From assembly GCA_000421065.1 (NCBI GenBank), contig ATWD01000001.1, positions 496,001 to 560,000 of the forward strand: a DNA stretch of 64,000 nucleotides. The letters are read 5' to 3'. Under the pieces are notes generated by a model that worked only from the letters and a program-made list of their open reading frames with translations, made no database searches and had not been told where the DNA came from. The translations under genes were made by a program, and so were the position numbers. This DNA comes from Acidobacteriaceae bacterium TAA 166. GTDB lineage: Bacteria; Acidobacteriota; Terriglobia; Terriglobales; Acidobacteriaceae. Below, one piece after another: positions 1 to 9,897 of the stretch. The number at the start of each line of letters is the position of its first letter. The stretch's first letter is position 1.

Positions 1-1852
1 ATGCAGCCATCGCCAGCGAAGCCGCACACTGGCATGATTCTTGAGCCAAGAGATGAGCCGTTCGAGGCTCGGTCCCCTGAGCGCGTCAGTGTCGGGATGT
101 GCGGAAACAAATTCTTGGAAACTTGCATGAAAGAGAGTGAAACCTTGCACGCCCTCGTTCACGAACGGCCTCAGACGCTCGACGGCTCGCTGCAAATCGA
201 TCAAGTTCCCGTGGAACAAGAAGGGCAAAGCCTTGCGAGGGACCGGAAACTCCGCGATGGCTAAAGCTGTGGCGAGGACCTTAGTCTCGGCGGTCAACGG
301 GAGCCAAATCGCTTCGTAGTACGCCTTCAGGTCGCCACCATAAGGAACCAGCTGGTCAAGATCGTGCTCAAGGATGAAACCTTGTTGGCTCAGATCCTCC
401 AGCTGGACCATGCAGTAGTGGGCGTGCAGTGGAAGGCCTTCGGTAATGGAGGCCAACCTTGACGAAACGGCGTCAAGCGCGTGCTCCGGAACTTGGATTG
501 CCGGATGCGCCAACAGCATCGCTTTGCAGTCCTCAGCAGTCATCCTTGGTACGTGATACTGCCGGTCGGACGGAACATGCTGCAGGAGATTCTGTACACG
601 CGCAGAGAGTCCCTCGCGTGAGCCAAAGACGATCAAGAGATTTGGTGGAACGGGGAGTAGCTGCTTGAGGATGGCTTCGAGTTCTTCCTCGTCATCGTCT
701 CGCAACACATGATCGAGGCCATCGAGCAGCAGAACAAGCTTTCGTTTCTGGCCGTGAAGTTCTGCAGCTGCACAGGCAAGAATATCGCGCAGCTTCTCCA
801 AAGAAGCGCTGATCGAGATACTGACAAATGCTTCCAGTTCGGCGACGATAGCGTCAGCCGTCCGCTTTGCATTCAAGCGAGGATACTTTGCATCATCGTC
901 CCCGCTTAGGAAATAGTGATGTCGCACGCACGGCACACCGTTCGCATCCAAGTGCGAATAGAGCTTCGCGAGGAACGTGCTCTTGCCGGCGCCCGGAACG
1001 TCGGAAAGAAGGAACTCGCCCGCGTCATACGATAGAACCTTGTTCGTGAAGGCTTGTAAGGCATAGCCACCCAGCGGAATGTAGTCTGGCGCAACCGGGA
1101 ACTCTTCACTGAGCCGCTCGCCTTTATGCCAGCCGCACGCTTGCTTGACGGCGTCCAAGGTGATTCGAACGGTCTTACGATCTTCTCCCTTGCGGGTGGA
1201 CCATTCGTAAACTTTATCCGATAACGCCCGGAACCCTTCGTCGCCAATGTTCAGGAATTTTGCTCGCTCTTTTAGAGCCTCTTCCGTCGGCTCGATGTCC
1301 GGGCTGTTGAGGCGGAAAGCGACAGTATTAAAGAAATCATCCAGCCGCACCGAATCATCTCCGGCTTGTTCAAGGAAGCTTGCAAACGCGGTTGGGTTCT
1401 CGGAACGGAGCAATGCGGGATCGATTTTTAGTGGTGGGTTCTTGCAGAAGAGTGCAGCCAATGTTCTCTGCCGGAGGCCTGTTCGCATGGACAATCACTT
1501 CAACTCGGATATAAGCCGGATCGGCTTCGACAGACAGCCACGATTGGAACCACTTTTGGAAGAGAGAACGGCTCTTTTTCCCATCCTTCTCCAAGAGGTC
1601 ATCCACGGATAGACCCGGTCGCTCGGGGCGCTCCGTGACATGCTTGATCTGATTCAGGCAGAGTGTCCCGTCGGATCTCAGAACGGCAACGTCGTCCAGG
1701 AAGCCAAAATCATCTGCTTCCAAACGCATCCATGTCATGTTGCTCGGTTGCTCAAGCCAAGTAATGGCCATGTGCATCCCGTATAGGTCTTGATAGCGGA
1801 AGCCCTCCCGTAGCTGTCCGGGTTTTGTCAGTATTGAGACTGAATTGCTCAC
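1..1852 (-). CDS. DUF4297/Cap4-like nuclease fused to NACHT/STAND NTPase, frameshifted and cut by window edge
   Basis: Likely anti-phage STAND protein: an N-terminal DNA-cleaving effector joined to a signal-transducing NTPase. The N-terminus (from ATG at 1852) has 'REGFRYQDLYG' and 'EADDFGFLDDVAVLR...NQIKH', the pattern I associate with DUF4297/Cap4-type nucleases. Downstream come a P-loop 'VPGAGKST' (about 995-972) and a Walker B 'LVLLLDGLDHV' (about 740-708), then a winged-helix-like 'FHASFQEFV' near the left edge. The N-terminal frame stops at 1370, whereas the NTPase frame is open from 1494 to position 1, so one +1 shift (or a one-base insertion) lies between 1497 and 1370. The C-terminal sensor is outside the window. 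It could be a pseudogene, a sequencing error or a programmed shift. Family assignment is from motif recognition only. Confidence 0.7.
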
Positions 1853-2177
1853 GACTTCAATGGTATCGAGGATGACTCAGGAGATCTTCAAGGAATTTGG
1901 CAGGTGCGAAATTTGGGTAGCGGGAGCGGTTCAGGCCAAGACACCAAGCTCGCCTTCCGCGACCCACGGCTCACCCAGATGAGGAACGCTACGCCCAAAA
2001 TCTCGGTGCTTCAGTTCATGATCGATGGCACGGATCACAGTTGTCCACGAGTAGGTGTGAGAAAGCTCACTATAAGCCGGCCTATCTGAAGTGATCTCCC
2101 AGCGCAGACGTTGTCAAATGACGCTCCAGGCCAATGCACTCATCGAACTTAGTAGGTCCTCATAAACGCCGTTAGCG
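1853..2177. other. intergenic stretch without a recognised gene
   Basis: 325 bases between the STAND gene start and the end of the coupling-protein gene. I see no convincing ORF, tRNA or repeat. It must contain the promoter of the leftward nuclease-STAND gene. Confidence 0.4.
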
Positions 2178-4157
2178 TCATTCGATGCCCTTGCTCTCAT
2201 CCCAACTAAAGCCCTCACGCTTGGTGGCAGAAGTTTCCTCCAAAAGCAAAACGCCTTGAACAGGCTTCTTATTAGTTTCAGGAGCCTTGGCGGGCGGCGC
2301 AGCCTTCACAACTTCAACCTTGCGCGGTCGTAGCTTTTCCATTGCTCGCTCGATAAACTCCGGCTGTTTGCTATTCTTCTTTGCCAGCTGGAACCTTACG
2401 GGCACGACACTATTCTCCAGCTTAATGAAGCCTGTAAGCGGAACAAGCCCGGCGATCTCAGAAGCCATGATGAGCGGCTTGGTGGCGATTTCCATAGCAA
2501 AACTCTTCTTTGAGCTCAGCAGTCCCATGCTCCGCGACTCCTTCAGCCGCTCGACCTCGATCTCGCCGATGCTGTCGGAGATCCACTTGGCAGCGCGTGG
2601 TTCGGAGGTCTTCAGGAAGATCTTCGTCGCAGGCTGCGAGAGCATGGCTTCTGCGTCCTGGCCGTACCGCTTCTCCATCTGGCTGCGCCCCTGAATGCCC
2701 ATGACGACGGGATTACCGTACTTGCGATTCTCGGTCACAGCGGTATGAAGTTGCGGCAACTTGTTCAGGCTAGCCAGCTCATCCAAAACAAACCAGACTG
2801 GTTTTACCGCAGGGTCTTCGCAGTAACCCATCATGCGCAGGATGAATAAATCGAGCCATGCCGAGTGCAGCGGCAGCACCTTTTCGCGGTAGGCGGCAGA
2901 GGAGGTGAGGAAGACCCAGCGCTTGCGCTCGGTGTACCACTCCGAAGTCGCAAAGTTTTTTTCTCGACCGTGCCACTCCGGGAGCAACTCCAGGCTATCG
3001 GCGACCATGTTCAGACTGGAGAGAACGCCCGCACGCTGCGCGGGAGCGCCGGGATCGAGAAGAGCAGCTAGTGGAGTTCCCTTGACAACTTCATCGATAC
3101 GTCGTGGGTCGGCCATCATCCGCAGGATGTCTCTGGGTTGCGGCTTGTTCCTCAGTAGATAGGCCAGCACACGGCGGGGCGCATCGGTGAAGAACGCTTT
3201 CTCGTACTCCTTCTCCGGCAACATCGCGGCGGCGATGGTGGTGGCTGTTTCCGGTCGGTCAATCTCGTCTCCAAGACCCCAATACGGACAGCGCTGATCG
3301 AGCGGGTTCAGAATCAGGTCGCCTCTTTTCGGATCGTAGAACTCGCTTAGGAAGTCCATCGCTGGGTCATAGACGATGGCGCTCTCACCCCTGTCCTTGA
3401 CCTGACGAAGAATCTGCCGGATGGCCGAAGACTTGCCCGAGCCGGTGTCACCCATCAGCAGAATATGACTGGATTCCAGCCGCTTCGGAATGGAAAAGCT
3501 CGGTCCTGGAATCACCCTGCCGAGCACGCCCTCCCGCTCCATCCGGAACCGGATTCCGTCCTCACCGAAGCGACCGAAGACGTTTAACGCTGACACCAGC
3601 TCCGGGCCTTTGGTGCGTCGTCCGTGACGCTGCTCATGCTTCCGGCTGATGCGAATTTTATGGCCGAACACCAGCCATAGGGTGTACAGGAAAAGCACTG
3701 CTGCCGTCAGGTAGAGGATGGGCCGCAGGAAGATCAGCCACGCACTGTCACCGTCATAAATTGTGTCCTGCAAATAGGCTTTCAACTCTGCTGCGCGAAC
3801 TTTGCCGGGTGGCAGAACCGCGATCCCACGCCAGCCTTCCGCGATGGCTTTCGGACTTAATGCGAACCGCTGTTTTGGATCGGGACTCTTGACCGCATCC
3901 TCCGGCAAGAGCGGCTCAGGCTTTCGGCCCGGAGCCGTCTTCTCGGCATACCGAACGGTGGTCAGAGCAGCGGGATACGGGCTCAGTGTAGAGGATGCCA
4001 CATAGGTTCCAAGATAGAAATTTTGGACTGGATTCATCGTCCATCCCAGCCAAAGTGTTCCGGGAACGATCACCAGAAACGGCCCCAGCACGAAGAGCAA
4101 AACCAGCCACAGGAGCCATCGCCCCCGGCTGGGAAAGCGCATTGCGCCGGCGCTCAC
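2178..4157 (-). CDS. Type IV secretion coupling protein, TraD/TrwB/VirD4 type
   Basis: Conjugation ATPase that brings relaxosome DNA to a type IV secretion channel at the inner membrane. At 659 aa it has two N-terminal membrane segments (about 13-35 and 141-165), a Walker A 'GDTGSGKS' at residues 236-243 and a Walker B 'VWFVLDE' at about 454-460 followed by 'LASLNKLPQL', a signature of the TraD/TrwB group. Its ATG overlaps the stop of the upstream mobilisation-like gene (ATGA), so the two are probably co-translated. No relaxase or mating-pair genes are visible in the window; they may lie to the left or be missing. This makes the region part of an integrative conjugative or mobilisable element. 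Confidence 0.87.
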   Translation of the reverse strand: MSAGAMRFPSRGRWLLWLVLLFVLGPFLVIVPGTLWLGWTMNPVQNFYLGTYVASSTLSPYPAALTTVRYAEKTAPGRKPEPLLPEDAVKSPDPKQRFALSPKAIAEGWRGIAVLPPGKVRAAELKAYLQDTIYDGDSAWLIFLRPILYLTAAVLFLYTLWLVFGHKIRISRKHEQRHGRRTKGPELVSALNVFGRFGEDGIRFRMEREGVLGRVIPGPSFSIPKRLESSHILLMGDTGSGKSSAIRQILRQVKDRGESAIVYDPAMDFLSEFYDPKRGDLILNPLDQRCPYWGLGDEIDRPETATTIAAAMLPEKEYEKAFFTDAPRRVLAYLLRNKPQPRDILRMMADPRRIDEVVKGTPLAALLDPGAPAQRAGVLSSLNMVADSLELLPEWHGREKNFATSEWYTERKRWVFLTSSAAYREKVLPLHSAWLDLFILRMMGYCEDPAVKPVWFVLDELASLNKLPQLHTAVTENRKYGNPVVMGIQGRSQMEKRYGQDAEAMLSQPATKIFLKTSEPRAAKWISDSIGEIEVERLKESRSMGLLSSKKSFAMEIATKPLIMASEIAGLVPLTGFIKLENSVVPVRFQLAKKNSKQPEFIERAMEKLRPRKVEVVKAAPPAKAPETNKKPVQGVLLLEETSATKREGFSWDESKGIE

Positions 4158-4612
4158 TTCGGGCCCCCGGTTCCACCCTCCCCGGCCAGAAAATCCGCGA
4201 CCATTTTTCGGGCGTCGGCCAGCTTACGGGCATTCGCTTGGTCGCGGATTTTGAGCACCGACTCGGCCAGCAGATGCTTGCTCTCCGCGTTCGCCTGGGC
4301 GGTCGCATGGAAGAGATTCAGGAGCATGTAACGAAGTGCCGCTACCTCGGAAAGCACCAGCTCGGTCGGGTCGGCGGCACGCTCTCGCACGGCGTTCAGC
4401 GAAAGTTGCCGAAGCCATTCCGCGAGTGTTTTGCCGCTCTTCTCGGCAGCCGCTTCGATCTCTCGAAGCTCCTCCGGAGTGACCCTTGTCGCGATGGTTT
4501 TTGTGCGGAAGCCGGGCTTCTCCTGCGCGCTCTCCGAAGCGCTGGACACAGCCGGACTGGTCGTGCGGGATGTGCTCATGGGGGAGCCCGCCTTGCTTCC
4601 AAGATGCTCCAC
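4154..4612 (-). CDS. Small MobC/TraY-like mobilisation accessory protein (putative ribbon-helix-helix)
   Basis: 152 aa, possibly starting instead at the internal ATG at 4579. Residues about 40-75 read 'TIATRVTPEELREIEAAAEK' and 'TLAEWLRQL', the strand-helix-helix pattern of MobC/TraY-type relaxosome accessory and other ribbon-helix-helix DNA-binding proteins. The C-terminal half is helical ('ALRYMLLNLFHATAQANAES'). It is translationally coupled to the coupling-protein gene and preceded by a 326-bp region full of short repeats and hairpins that it could bind. I infer a role in DNA processing at oriT or in autoregulation; a specific family name is not certain. Confidence 0.6.
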   Translation of the reverse strand: MEHLGSKAGSPMSTSRTTSPAVSSASESAQEKPGFRTKTIATRVTPEELREIEAAAEKSGKTLAEWLRQLSLNAVRERAADPTELVLSEVAALRYMLLNLFHATAQANAESKHLLAESVLKIRDQANARKLADARKMVADFLAGEGGTGGPK

Positions 4613-4938
4613 TGGTAAATCCGCGTCAAGTACAGCTCTGAGACAGACCGCGGCTAAATGCGTTCCGTTTCAGCGCGTTTACGCATTTTGGCCGTTTGCA
4701 GGATTCTCAAGAATCCCTGCGTTTACGCTGCGGAGCGGCGTTTTCGCAAAATGCTGTTTCTAAACACGTTCACCCACGTAAACACAGGTGCACCTGTACA
4801 GTTCCCACTTGGGGGTGACGTATCATTCCTTCATCCGGTGCGGAGCACCGCGCTATTTGTTTTCCGAAACGGATGCGAGCCAAACGAGAATCTAGCCAGC
4901 TGTGTTGTATGGTCTACCTGAGTACGATGTTGGCAGTT
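4613..4938. promoter_or_regulatory. Repeat- and hairpin-rich region, candidate oriT/operator of the mobilisation genes
   Basis: Two exact copies of GCGTTTACGC (4675-4684 and 4719-4728, 44 bp apart) and an inverted GTTTACG (4777-4783). Hairpins: GATTCT-ca-AGAATC (4702-4715), the perfect palindrome ACAGGTGCACCTGT (4784-4797) and CGGTGC-gga-GCACCG (4836-4850). The region lies just upstream of the ribbon-helix-helix-like gene and the coupling protein, where origins of transfer and relaxosome operators are commonly placed. Function is inferred; no nic site was identified. Confidence 0.4.
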
Positions 4939-7900
4939 TCATTGCACCAATTCCATCAGTTTGCCGTAGCTATCCACCACGTCATAGCGCACCTGATCTG
5001 ACGTGATCTTCGCGAAAAACTTCCGAGCGCACTTGATCTTCGCTTCTTCGATACCGCGTAGCTCTAGGCTTGAGAGGTCGCCCTTAGTCTCGGCAACGAA
5101 GTATACGTGCTTCACAGTGCCTTCTTTGAAGGCAATCGCCCAATCCGGGCTATAGTTGCCTACCGGGGTGGGGATAAAGAAGCTCTTCGGCAGCTTCGCG
5201 TAGACCTCCACCTCGGCTCCCTTATCCAGGCGCTTCACAAACTCGCGCTCAGTGTTGGCATCGACAAAGACGTAATCGTAGATGTGGCGCTCGACTTCAA
5301 CCGCCTTCGAGAAATCAGCCTTTGGTTTCTCTTGGGAGAAGATGTCGATGGCGTAGCTTTGCGACGTAGCGTTATAGGTCAGATGCTCAATGATGACCGA
5401 AGCCTTTTGCTCATTGATGAGCCTACCAGCCACGCGCAGGAAGTCTTCGGGATTCACGCGAAAGAGCGCAAATTGCGACGGCGCAATTCGATGCAGGATC
5501 GCTCCGATGGTGCGCCTCGTCAGCTGTGTTTCCTCCGCAAGCTTGCCAAGCAGATCATAGGCGACTTGGGACTGCACGGATGTTTGAAGTTGAGAGGTCT
5601 GTGTCTGAGGAATTGCGAAACCATCTCCCCCGCGAAGCGCTTCATATGTCGTCTTTGCAGTCTGCTCCCCTCGCTCCACCACATACTGCAACGGCGCAAC
5701 TTTGAGGTCGGCGTTCAGCACCGCGACCGACTTCTCGACCAGTTCCTCTGTGTTGAAGGAAACTCTGTACACGGCCTTACCGTGAATCCTATTCCAAAGC
5801 TCTCGGAACTCCTTCTTTTCGAAGTTGGAGTTCAGCTTGTTAGACCGTAGATTCCGGTCATCTTCAGGAGTCGGAAGATCGGCGGGATTGAAGACCGAAT
5901 CGACGAGCTTGAACAGCTCTACAGCATGAGGAGCTAGCGACGACGGTAGCGCGACGAGTGTTCCTGCGGCCTTGGCCTCGTGGTATTCCGGAGTGATGAC
6001 GTGCTTGTCATCGGTATATCCATTTACGAGAAGCCACGCAGAGAGCATCTGAGCCATCTTTTCGGTGACTTCAATATCGCCCGTTTCAGCGTGGAGAATC
6101 TTGCCCGTAAAGAAGGCGGTATCTGCCTTGCGGGGACGCGCTGAAAGCGCCTCCAACATATCTTTCTGCAGGCCTGAGACGAACTCCTTATAGCCTTCGC
6201 TTGCGATCACCGTTAGCACGTTGATCTGGTGTACCGTTGACGGGTCGTCCATGCGGTCACCATTCTGATTCACTGCCAGGCGCAGGCCGCGACCAACCTC
6301 CTGACGGCGTGAAATGTTGTTTTCGCTATGCTTGAGCATTGCGATCACGAATACGTTCGGATTGTCCCAGCCTTCGCGCAATGCAGAGTGTGAGAAAAGG
6401 AAGCGCACCGGCTCGTCAAAGGAAAGCAGCCGCGCCTTGTTGCGGAGGATCAGATCGTATGCCGTTTGGTCGTCGGATTCATCCGAACGCGCAGCCGTGC
6501 CGGGATTCACCATACGGCCCTTCTTGTCTTGCGAGAAGTATCCGTCATGCGTTCGTCCGACTTCGATATTCTTCAAATACTCGCCATACGCGCCACCATA
6601 GAGACTCTGCACCTCGTTCAACTGGCGCGTGTACTCTTCCTCGAAGAACTTTGCGTATTCCCCCAGCTGCTCACCGGCATCGTCATAGAGGCGGTACTTC
6701 GCAACCTCGTCGATGAAGAACAGCGACAGCACCTTGATACCGCGCGGGAAGAGTTCACGCTCCTTCTCAAAGTGTGCCTGAATGGCCTCGCGAATCTGAA
6801 TGCGGCGCAGCGCGGCCTCAGTCATATCTCCCGCAGCATCGCCAGCCGTCAGCACCTGCCCGTTGGTAAAGTGCAGCGTGTTATCGCGAGCGTCGATCTC
6901 GGAAACAACATAGCCGTCGTACTGGTCTAAACCAGGTGTTCCGGCGTAACCCTTTGACTTGTCGAAGATGTTGTCGCCTTTGCCGAGGGTACGCCATTCC
7001 TTGCGGATGGACTGCTTGCCGCGTACCTCCATCTCTACCTTCGCCACAGGCGGTTTGCTGGGCGAAATGTCGATTCGCTCCAGGTAGAGGTAAGCGTTCG
7101 TTCCGGCCAGGCCCTTCGCCTTTACGCCTCGCACGGCAATCTTTTTCACCAGCTTCTGGTTGTAGGCGTCGAGCGCGTCTAGGCGATAGACCTTGTTGTG
7201 CTCCTTGCGGTGTGTTGCGGAGTAGCGCAGCACGAACAGTGGGTCGAACTCCTTCAGCCCCTCGACCGTCTTCGCGCCTTCCATCTTCTGCGGCTCGTCC
7301 ATGATCATGATGGGACGGTTGCGCTTCAGCACATCGATCGGTCGCCGCGATTGGAAGTCGTCCAGTTCCTCGTAGATGCGGCGAGCATCTTTGCCGCGAG
7401 CGTTGAAGGCTTGGACATTGATGATCATAATGTTCACACCAGCATCCGAAGAGAAGCTCTCCAACTCGTGCAACTGGCGCGAGTTGTAGATGAAGTACCG
7501 AGCCTTCTTTCCGTACAACTCCTGAAAGTGCTCGGTCGTATCCTTCAGCGACTGGGCGACGCCTTCGCGGATGGCCACGCTCGGCACCACGACGATGAAC
7601 TTGCTCCAGCCATAGCGGCGGTTCATCTCGAACGCTGTGCGGATGTAGCAGTAGGTCTTTCCTGTGCCCGTCTCCATCTCCACATCGAGATTGATGTTGC
7701 TGGCTGGGGTGCGCTCCAGCGCCGTCGAAAGCGGCAGGTTCTGTCGCCGCTGCACGGCTTGCACGTTCTTCAGCACGGCCTCGCCGGGCAGCAGGATGTC
7801 CTGGTTCTTGAACCCCTCATCGAACTCCATCGATGCTGTCTGCCCCTTGGCAAGACGGCCCGGATCGAGCCGATACTTGCGGGCGTCTGACAGTGGCTGC

Positions 7901-7971
7901 CCCTCAAAGCAGTCGGCGACGGCTTCCACGGCATCGATCTGGTATTGCTGCTGTTTGAACCGGAGCTTCAT
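4939..7971 (-). CDS. res: Type III restriction endonuclease Res subunit
   Basis: ATP-dependent helicase/nuclease that cuts unmodified DNA together with Mod. From the ATG at 7971 (an upstream GTG at 7983 is possible), 1010 aa, the usual size for Res. Motif I 'ETGTGKT' at about 100-106, DEAD-like 'MDEPQ' at about 224-228, a helicase C-terminal 'EVGRGLRLAVNQNG', and near the C-terminus the PD-ExK nuclease pattern 'SPDW...FVAETKGD' (within about 930-965). It begins 2 bases after the mod stop, so it is the last gene of the helicase-DUF4391-vapBC-mod-res operon. No internal stop or missing motif was seen, so it should be active. Confidence 0.93.
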   Translation of the reverse strand: MKLRFKQQQYQIDAVEAVADCFEGQPLSDARKYRLDPGRLAKGQTASMEFDEGFKNQDILLPGEAVLKNVQAVQRRQNLPLSTALERTPASNINLDVEMETGTGKTYCYIRTAFEMNRRYGWSKFIVVVPSVAIREGVAQSLKDTTEHFQELYGKKARYFIYNSRQLHELESFSSDAGVNIMIINVQAFNARGKDARRIYEELDDFQSRRPIDVLKRNRPIMIMDEPQKMEGAKTVEGLKEFDPLFVLRYSATHRKEHNKVYRLDALDAYNQKLVKKIAVRGVKAKGLAGTNAYLYLERIDISPSKPPVAKVEMEVRGKQSIRKEWRTLGKGDNIFDKSKGYAGTPGLDQYDGYVVSEIDARDNTLHFTNGQVLTAGDAAGDMTEAALRRIQIREAIQAHFEKERELFPRGIKVLSLFFIDEVAKYRLYDDAGEQLGEYAKFFEEEYTRQLNEVQSLYGGAYGEYLKNIEVGRTHDGYFSQDKKGRMVNPGTAARSDESDDQTAYDLILRNKARLLSFDEPVRFLFSHSALREGWDNPNVFVIAMLKHSENNISRRQEVGRGLRLAVNQNGDRMDDPSTVHQINVLTVIASEGYKEFVSGLQKDMLEALSARPRKADTAFFTGKILHAETGDIEVTEKMAQMLSAWLLVNGYTDDKHVITPEYHEAKAAGTLVALPSSLAPHAVELFKLVDSVFNPADLPTPEDDRNLRSNKLNSNFEKKEFRELWNRIHGKAVYRVSFNTEELVEKSVAVLNADLKVAPLQYVVERGEQTAKTTYEALRGGDGFAIPQTQTSQLQTSVQSQVAYDLLGKLAEETQLTRRTIGAILHRIAPSQFALFRVNPEDFLRVAGRLINEQKASVIIEHLTYNATSQSYAIDIFSQEKPKADFSKAVEVERHIYDYVFVDANTEREFVKRLDKGAEVEVYAKLPKSFFIPTPVGNYSPDWAIAFKEGTVKHVYFVAETKGDLSSLELRGIEEAKIKCARKFFAKITSDQVRYDVVDSYGKLMELVQ

Positions 7972-7973
7972 GG

Positions 7974-9845
7974 CTAGAGGCACTTCAATTCGGTATCGGG
8001 CGAGTAGAACTTAAAGATCTGTTCGACGTTGATCTTAGCGGCGTCGGAGTTGTAGCTGGCGTCGCGGAAGACGGCGCGTAGAGGTTTGCGCTCAGCCATC
8101 TGCTTCACGAACTCATCCGTCAGGCCAGTGTCGAAGCAGGCGGCCAGCGCGTTGCCATCGACGAAGAAGACCTGCTTGCCGCCGATGGATTCGGACGCGA
8201 TGGGCGAGGCAAGGTCCACGCCCCAGTCGAGCAGCACCTGGAAGAGCAGGTCTTCGGGTGTGCGGTCGGGCTTGATGTTGTCAACGTGGTCGAGCAGGTT
8301 CTGCTGCTGCGTCTCATCTGGCGTGTAGTACACGTCCTGCATGTTGGAGGTGTCGATCTTGAGTACCCGAAATCCGATGTCGAGATCAGACGACGTGAGT
8401 GACGCGGCAGACCTAATTTTCGCGCCAGCTCGCTTTGCACGCTCTTTCGCAATGTTGGAGATCGTTTGATAGACTGCGTCACCACTCGGTTCTGGCAACT
8501 GAACCAGCACATACCTGCGATTTCCGCCGTCTTTGGCGTTGGCATCCATGACGGCATGAGCTAGGGTGCCACTTCCTGCAAAAAAATCCAGAATCAAAGA
8601 ATCGTCATCTTTGGCAGTCGCCAGTTCGAGCATCCTCAGAATTAAACGAACGGGTTTAGGGGTTGTGAAGACGGATGCCGAATCTTCGAATGGCATCAAA
8701 TCGACCAGCACCTTCTTTGCTTCTTGAGTATGCCCAACTTCTTCGTAGGTCCAAAGAGTTTGTGGCACACGTCCTTGCCGAACTTCTGAGAAGTAGATTT
8801 TGGGCGCAGGAACATTGCTCCTGTCTAGGCCCCACCAAACGCGTCCCTGCGAATCGAGCTCTTCGAGCTTCTCTTTCGATATCGCCCAATAACGACCTTT
8901 TGGTGGCCCGTCAATGATCCGTCCACTTGGACACGTGATCGAATAGGTCCCCTTGCTGTAAAAATTACGCGCCGAGAGGTTACTCGCTTTCCAGAGACCA
9001 CGAGGATCATTATCTGGATTCTTGTAGTCTGCGTTCTGCTCTTCGGTTCGCGGAAGCAGGTTTGGTTTCCAAAGCTCTGAATCCTTCGAATACACGACGA
9101 TGTAGTCATGATCTTCAGAAAAATGCCGCGCGGTGCTCTTCGGGGCATAGACCTTCTGCCAGATTACGGTACCTATGAAGTTGGCACTTCCGAAAACTTC
9201 GTCGCATATTTCACGGAGTGTAGCGACTTCGCCATCATCTATGGAGATGAAGATAGCTCCATCGTCTCGCAACAAATTGCGTGCCAAGCGGAGACGAGCA
9301 TACAGCATCGAAGCCCAATCCGAATGAAATCTTCCGTTCGCCTCGGTATTTGCAATTAGCCTATTGCCTACCTCGTCCTTTTGATTTGAACGCAGAAGGT
9401 ATGCCGGTCCGTCCTCAGCGAAATCGTCGTCATAGATGAAGTCATTACCAGTGTTGTAAGGCGGATCAATATAGATGAGCTTGACCTTGCCAAGATACGT
9501 CTCCTGCAGCAGCTTGAGCGCGTCGAGGTTGTCACCTTCGATGAAGAGGTTCTTGGTGGTGTCGAAGTCCACGCTCTCTTCGCGGCAGGGGCGTAGTGTT
9601 TTGGCGATGGGCGCGTTCGCCGTGAGGATCGCTTCACGCTTGCCCGGCCAGTCCAGACGATAGCGCTCCGCAGGCCCCTCAACGATGTGATCGGAGAGCT
9701 CCTGGCGCAACTGGTCGAAGTCAATCGCCTGGCGCACAACTCCATCCTCACTCCTGGACTCAGTGACGCAGTTGGGCAGCAGCTCGGCAATCTGGCGAAT
9801 CTTCTCCGCCGTCAGATCAAGGGAATGCATCTTGAGTTTGTCCAT
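7974..9845 (-). CDS. mod: Type III DNA (adenine-N6) methyltransferase Mod subunit
   Basis: Methylates the recognition site and supplies sequence specificity to Res. I chose the ATG at 9845 ('MDKLKMHSLDLT', 623 aa) because the longer reading frame runs into vapC. Motif IV 'DPPYNTGND' at residues 127-135 precedes motif I 'FFAGSGT' at 421-427, the beta-class order of EcoPI/EcoP15I Mod. The roughly 290 residues between them should hold the target-recognition domain (about 230-390). It lies 52 bases after vapC and directly before res. Confidence 0.93.
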   Translation of the reverse strand: MDKLKMHSLDLTAEKIRQIAELLPNCVTESRSEDGVVRQAIDFDQLRQELSDHIVEGPAERYRLDWPGKREAILTANAPIAKTLRPCREESVDFDTTKNLFIEGDNLDALKLLQETYLGKVKLIYIDPPYNTGNDFIYDDDFAEDGPAYLLRSNQKDEVGNRLIANTEANGRFHSDWASMLYARLRLARNLLRDDGAIFISIDDGEVATLREICDEVFGSANFIGTVIWQKVYAPKSTARHFSEDHDYIVVYSKDSELWKPNLLPRTEEQNADYKNPDNDPRGLWKASNLSARNFYSKGTYSITCPSGRIIDGPPKGRYWAISKEKLEELDSQGRVWWGLDRSNVPAPKIYFSEVRQGRVPQTLWTYEEVGHTQEAKKVLVDLMPFEDSASVFTTPKPVRLILRMLELATAKDDDSLILDFFAGSGTLAHAVMDANAKDGGNRRYVLVQLPEPSGDAVYQTISNIAKERAKRAGAKIRSAASLTSSDLDIGFRVLKIDTSNMQDVYYTPDETQQQNLLDHVDNIKPDRTPEDLLFQVLLDWGVDLASPIASESIGGKQVFFVDGNALAACFDTGLTDEFVKQMAERKPLRAVFRDASYNSDAAKINVEQIFKFYSPDTELKCL

Positions 9846-9897
9846 AATTGTCCGGCTTCGTGGTCTTTCTGTAGCTCGACTCGTTCTCTCTTCAAAT

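Noticed and set aside
4675..4797. CRISPR array or replication iterons
   Set aside because: Only two or three short repeat copies with unequal spacing and no Rep or cas gene nearby.
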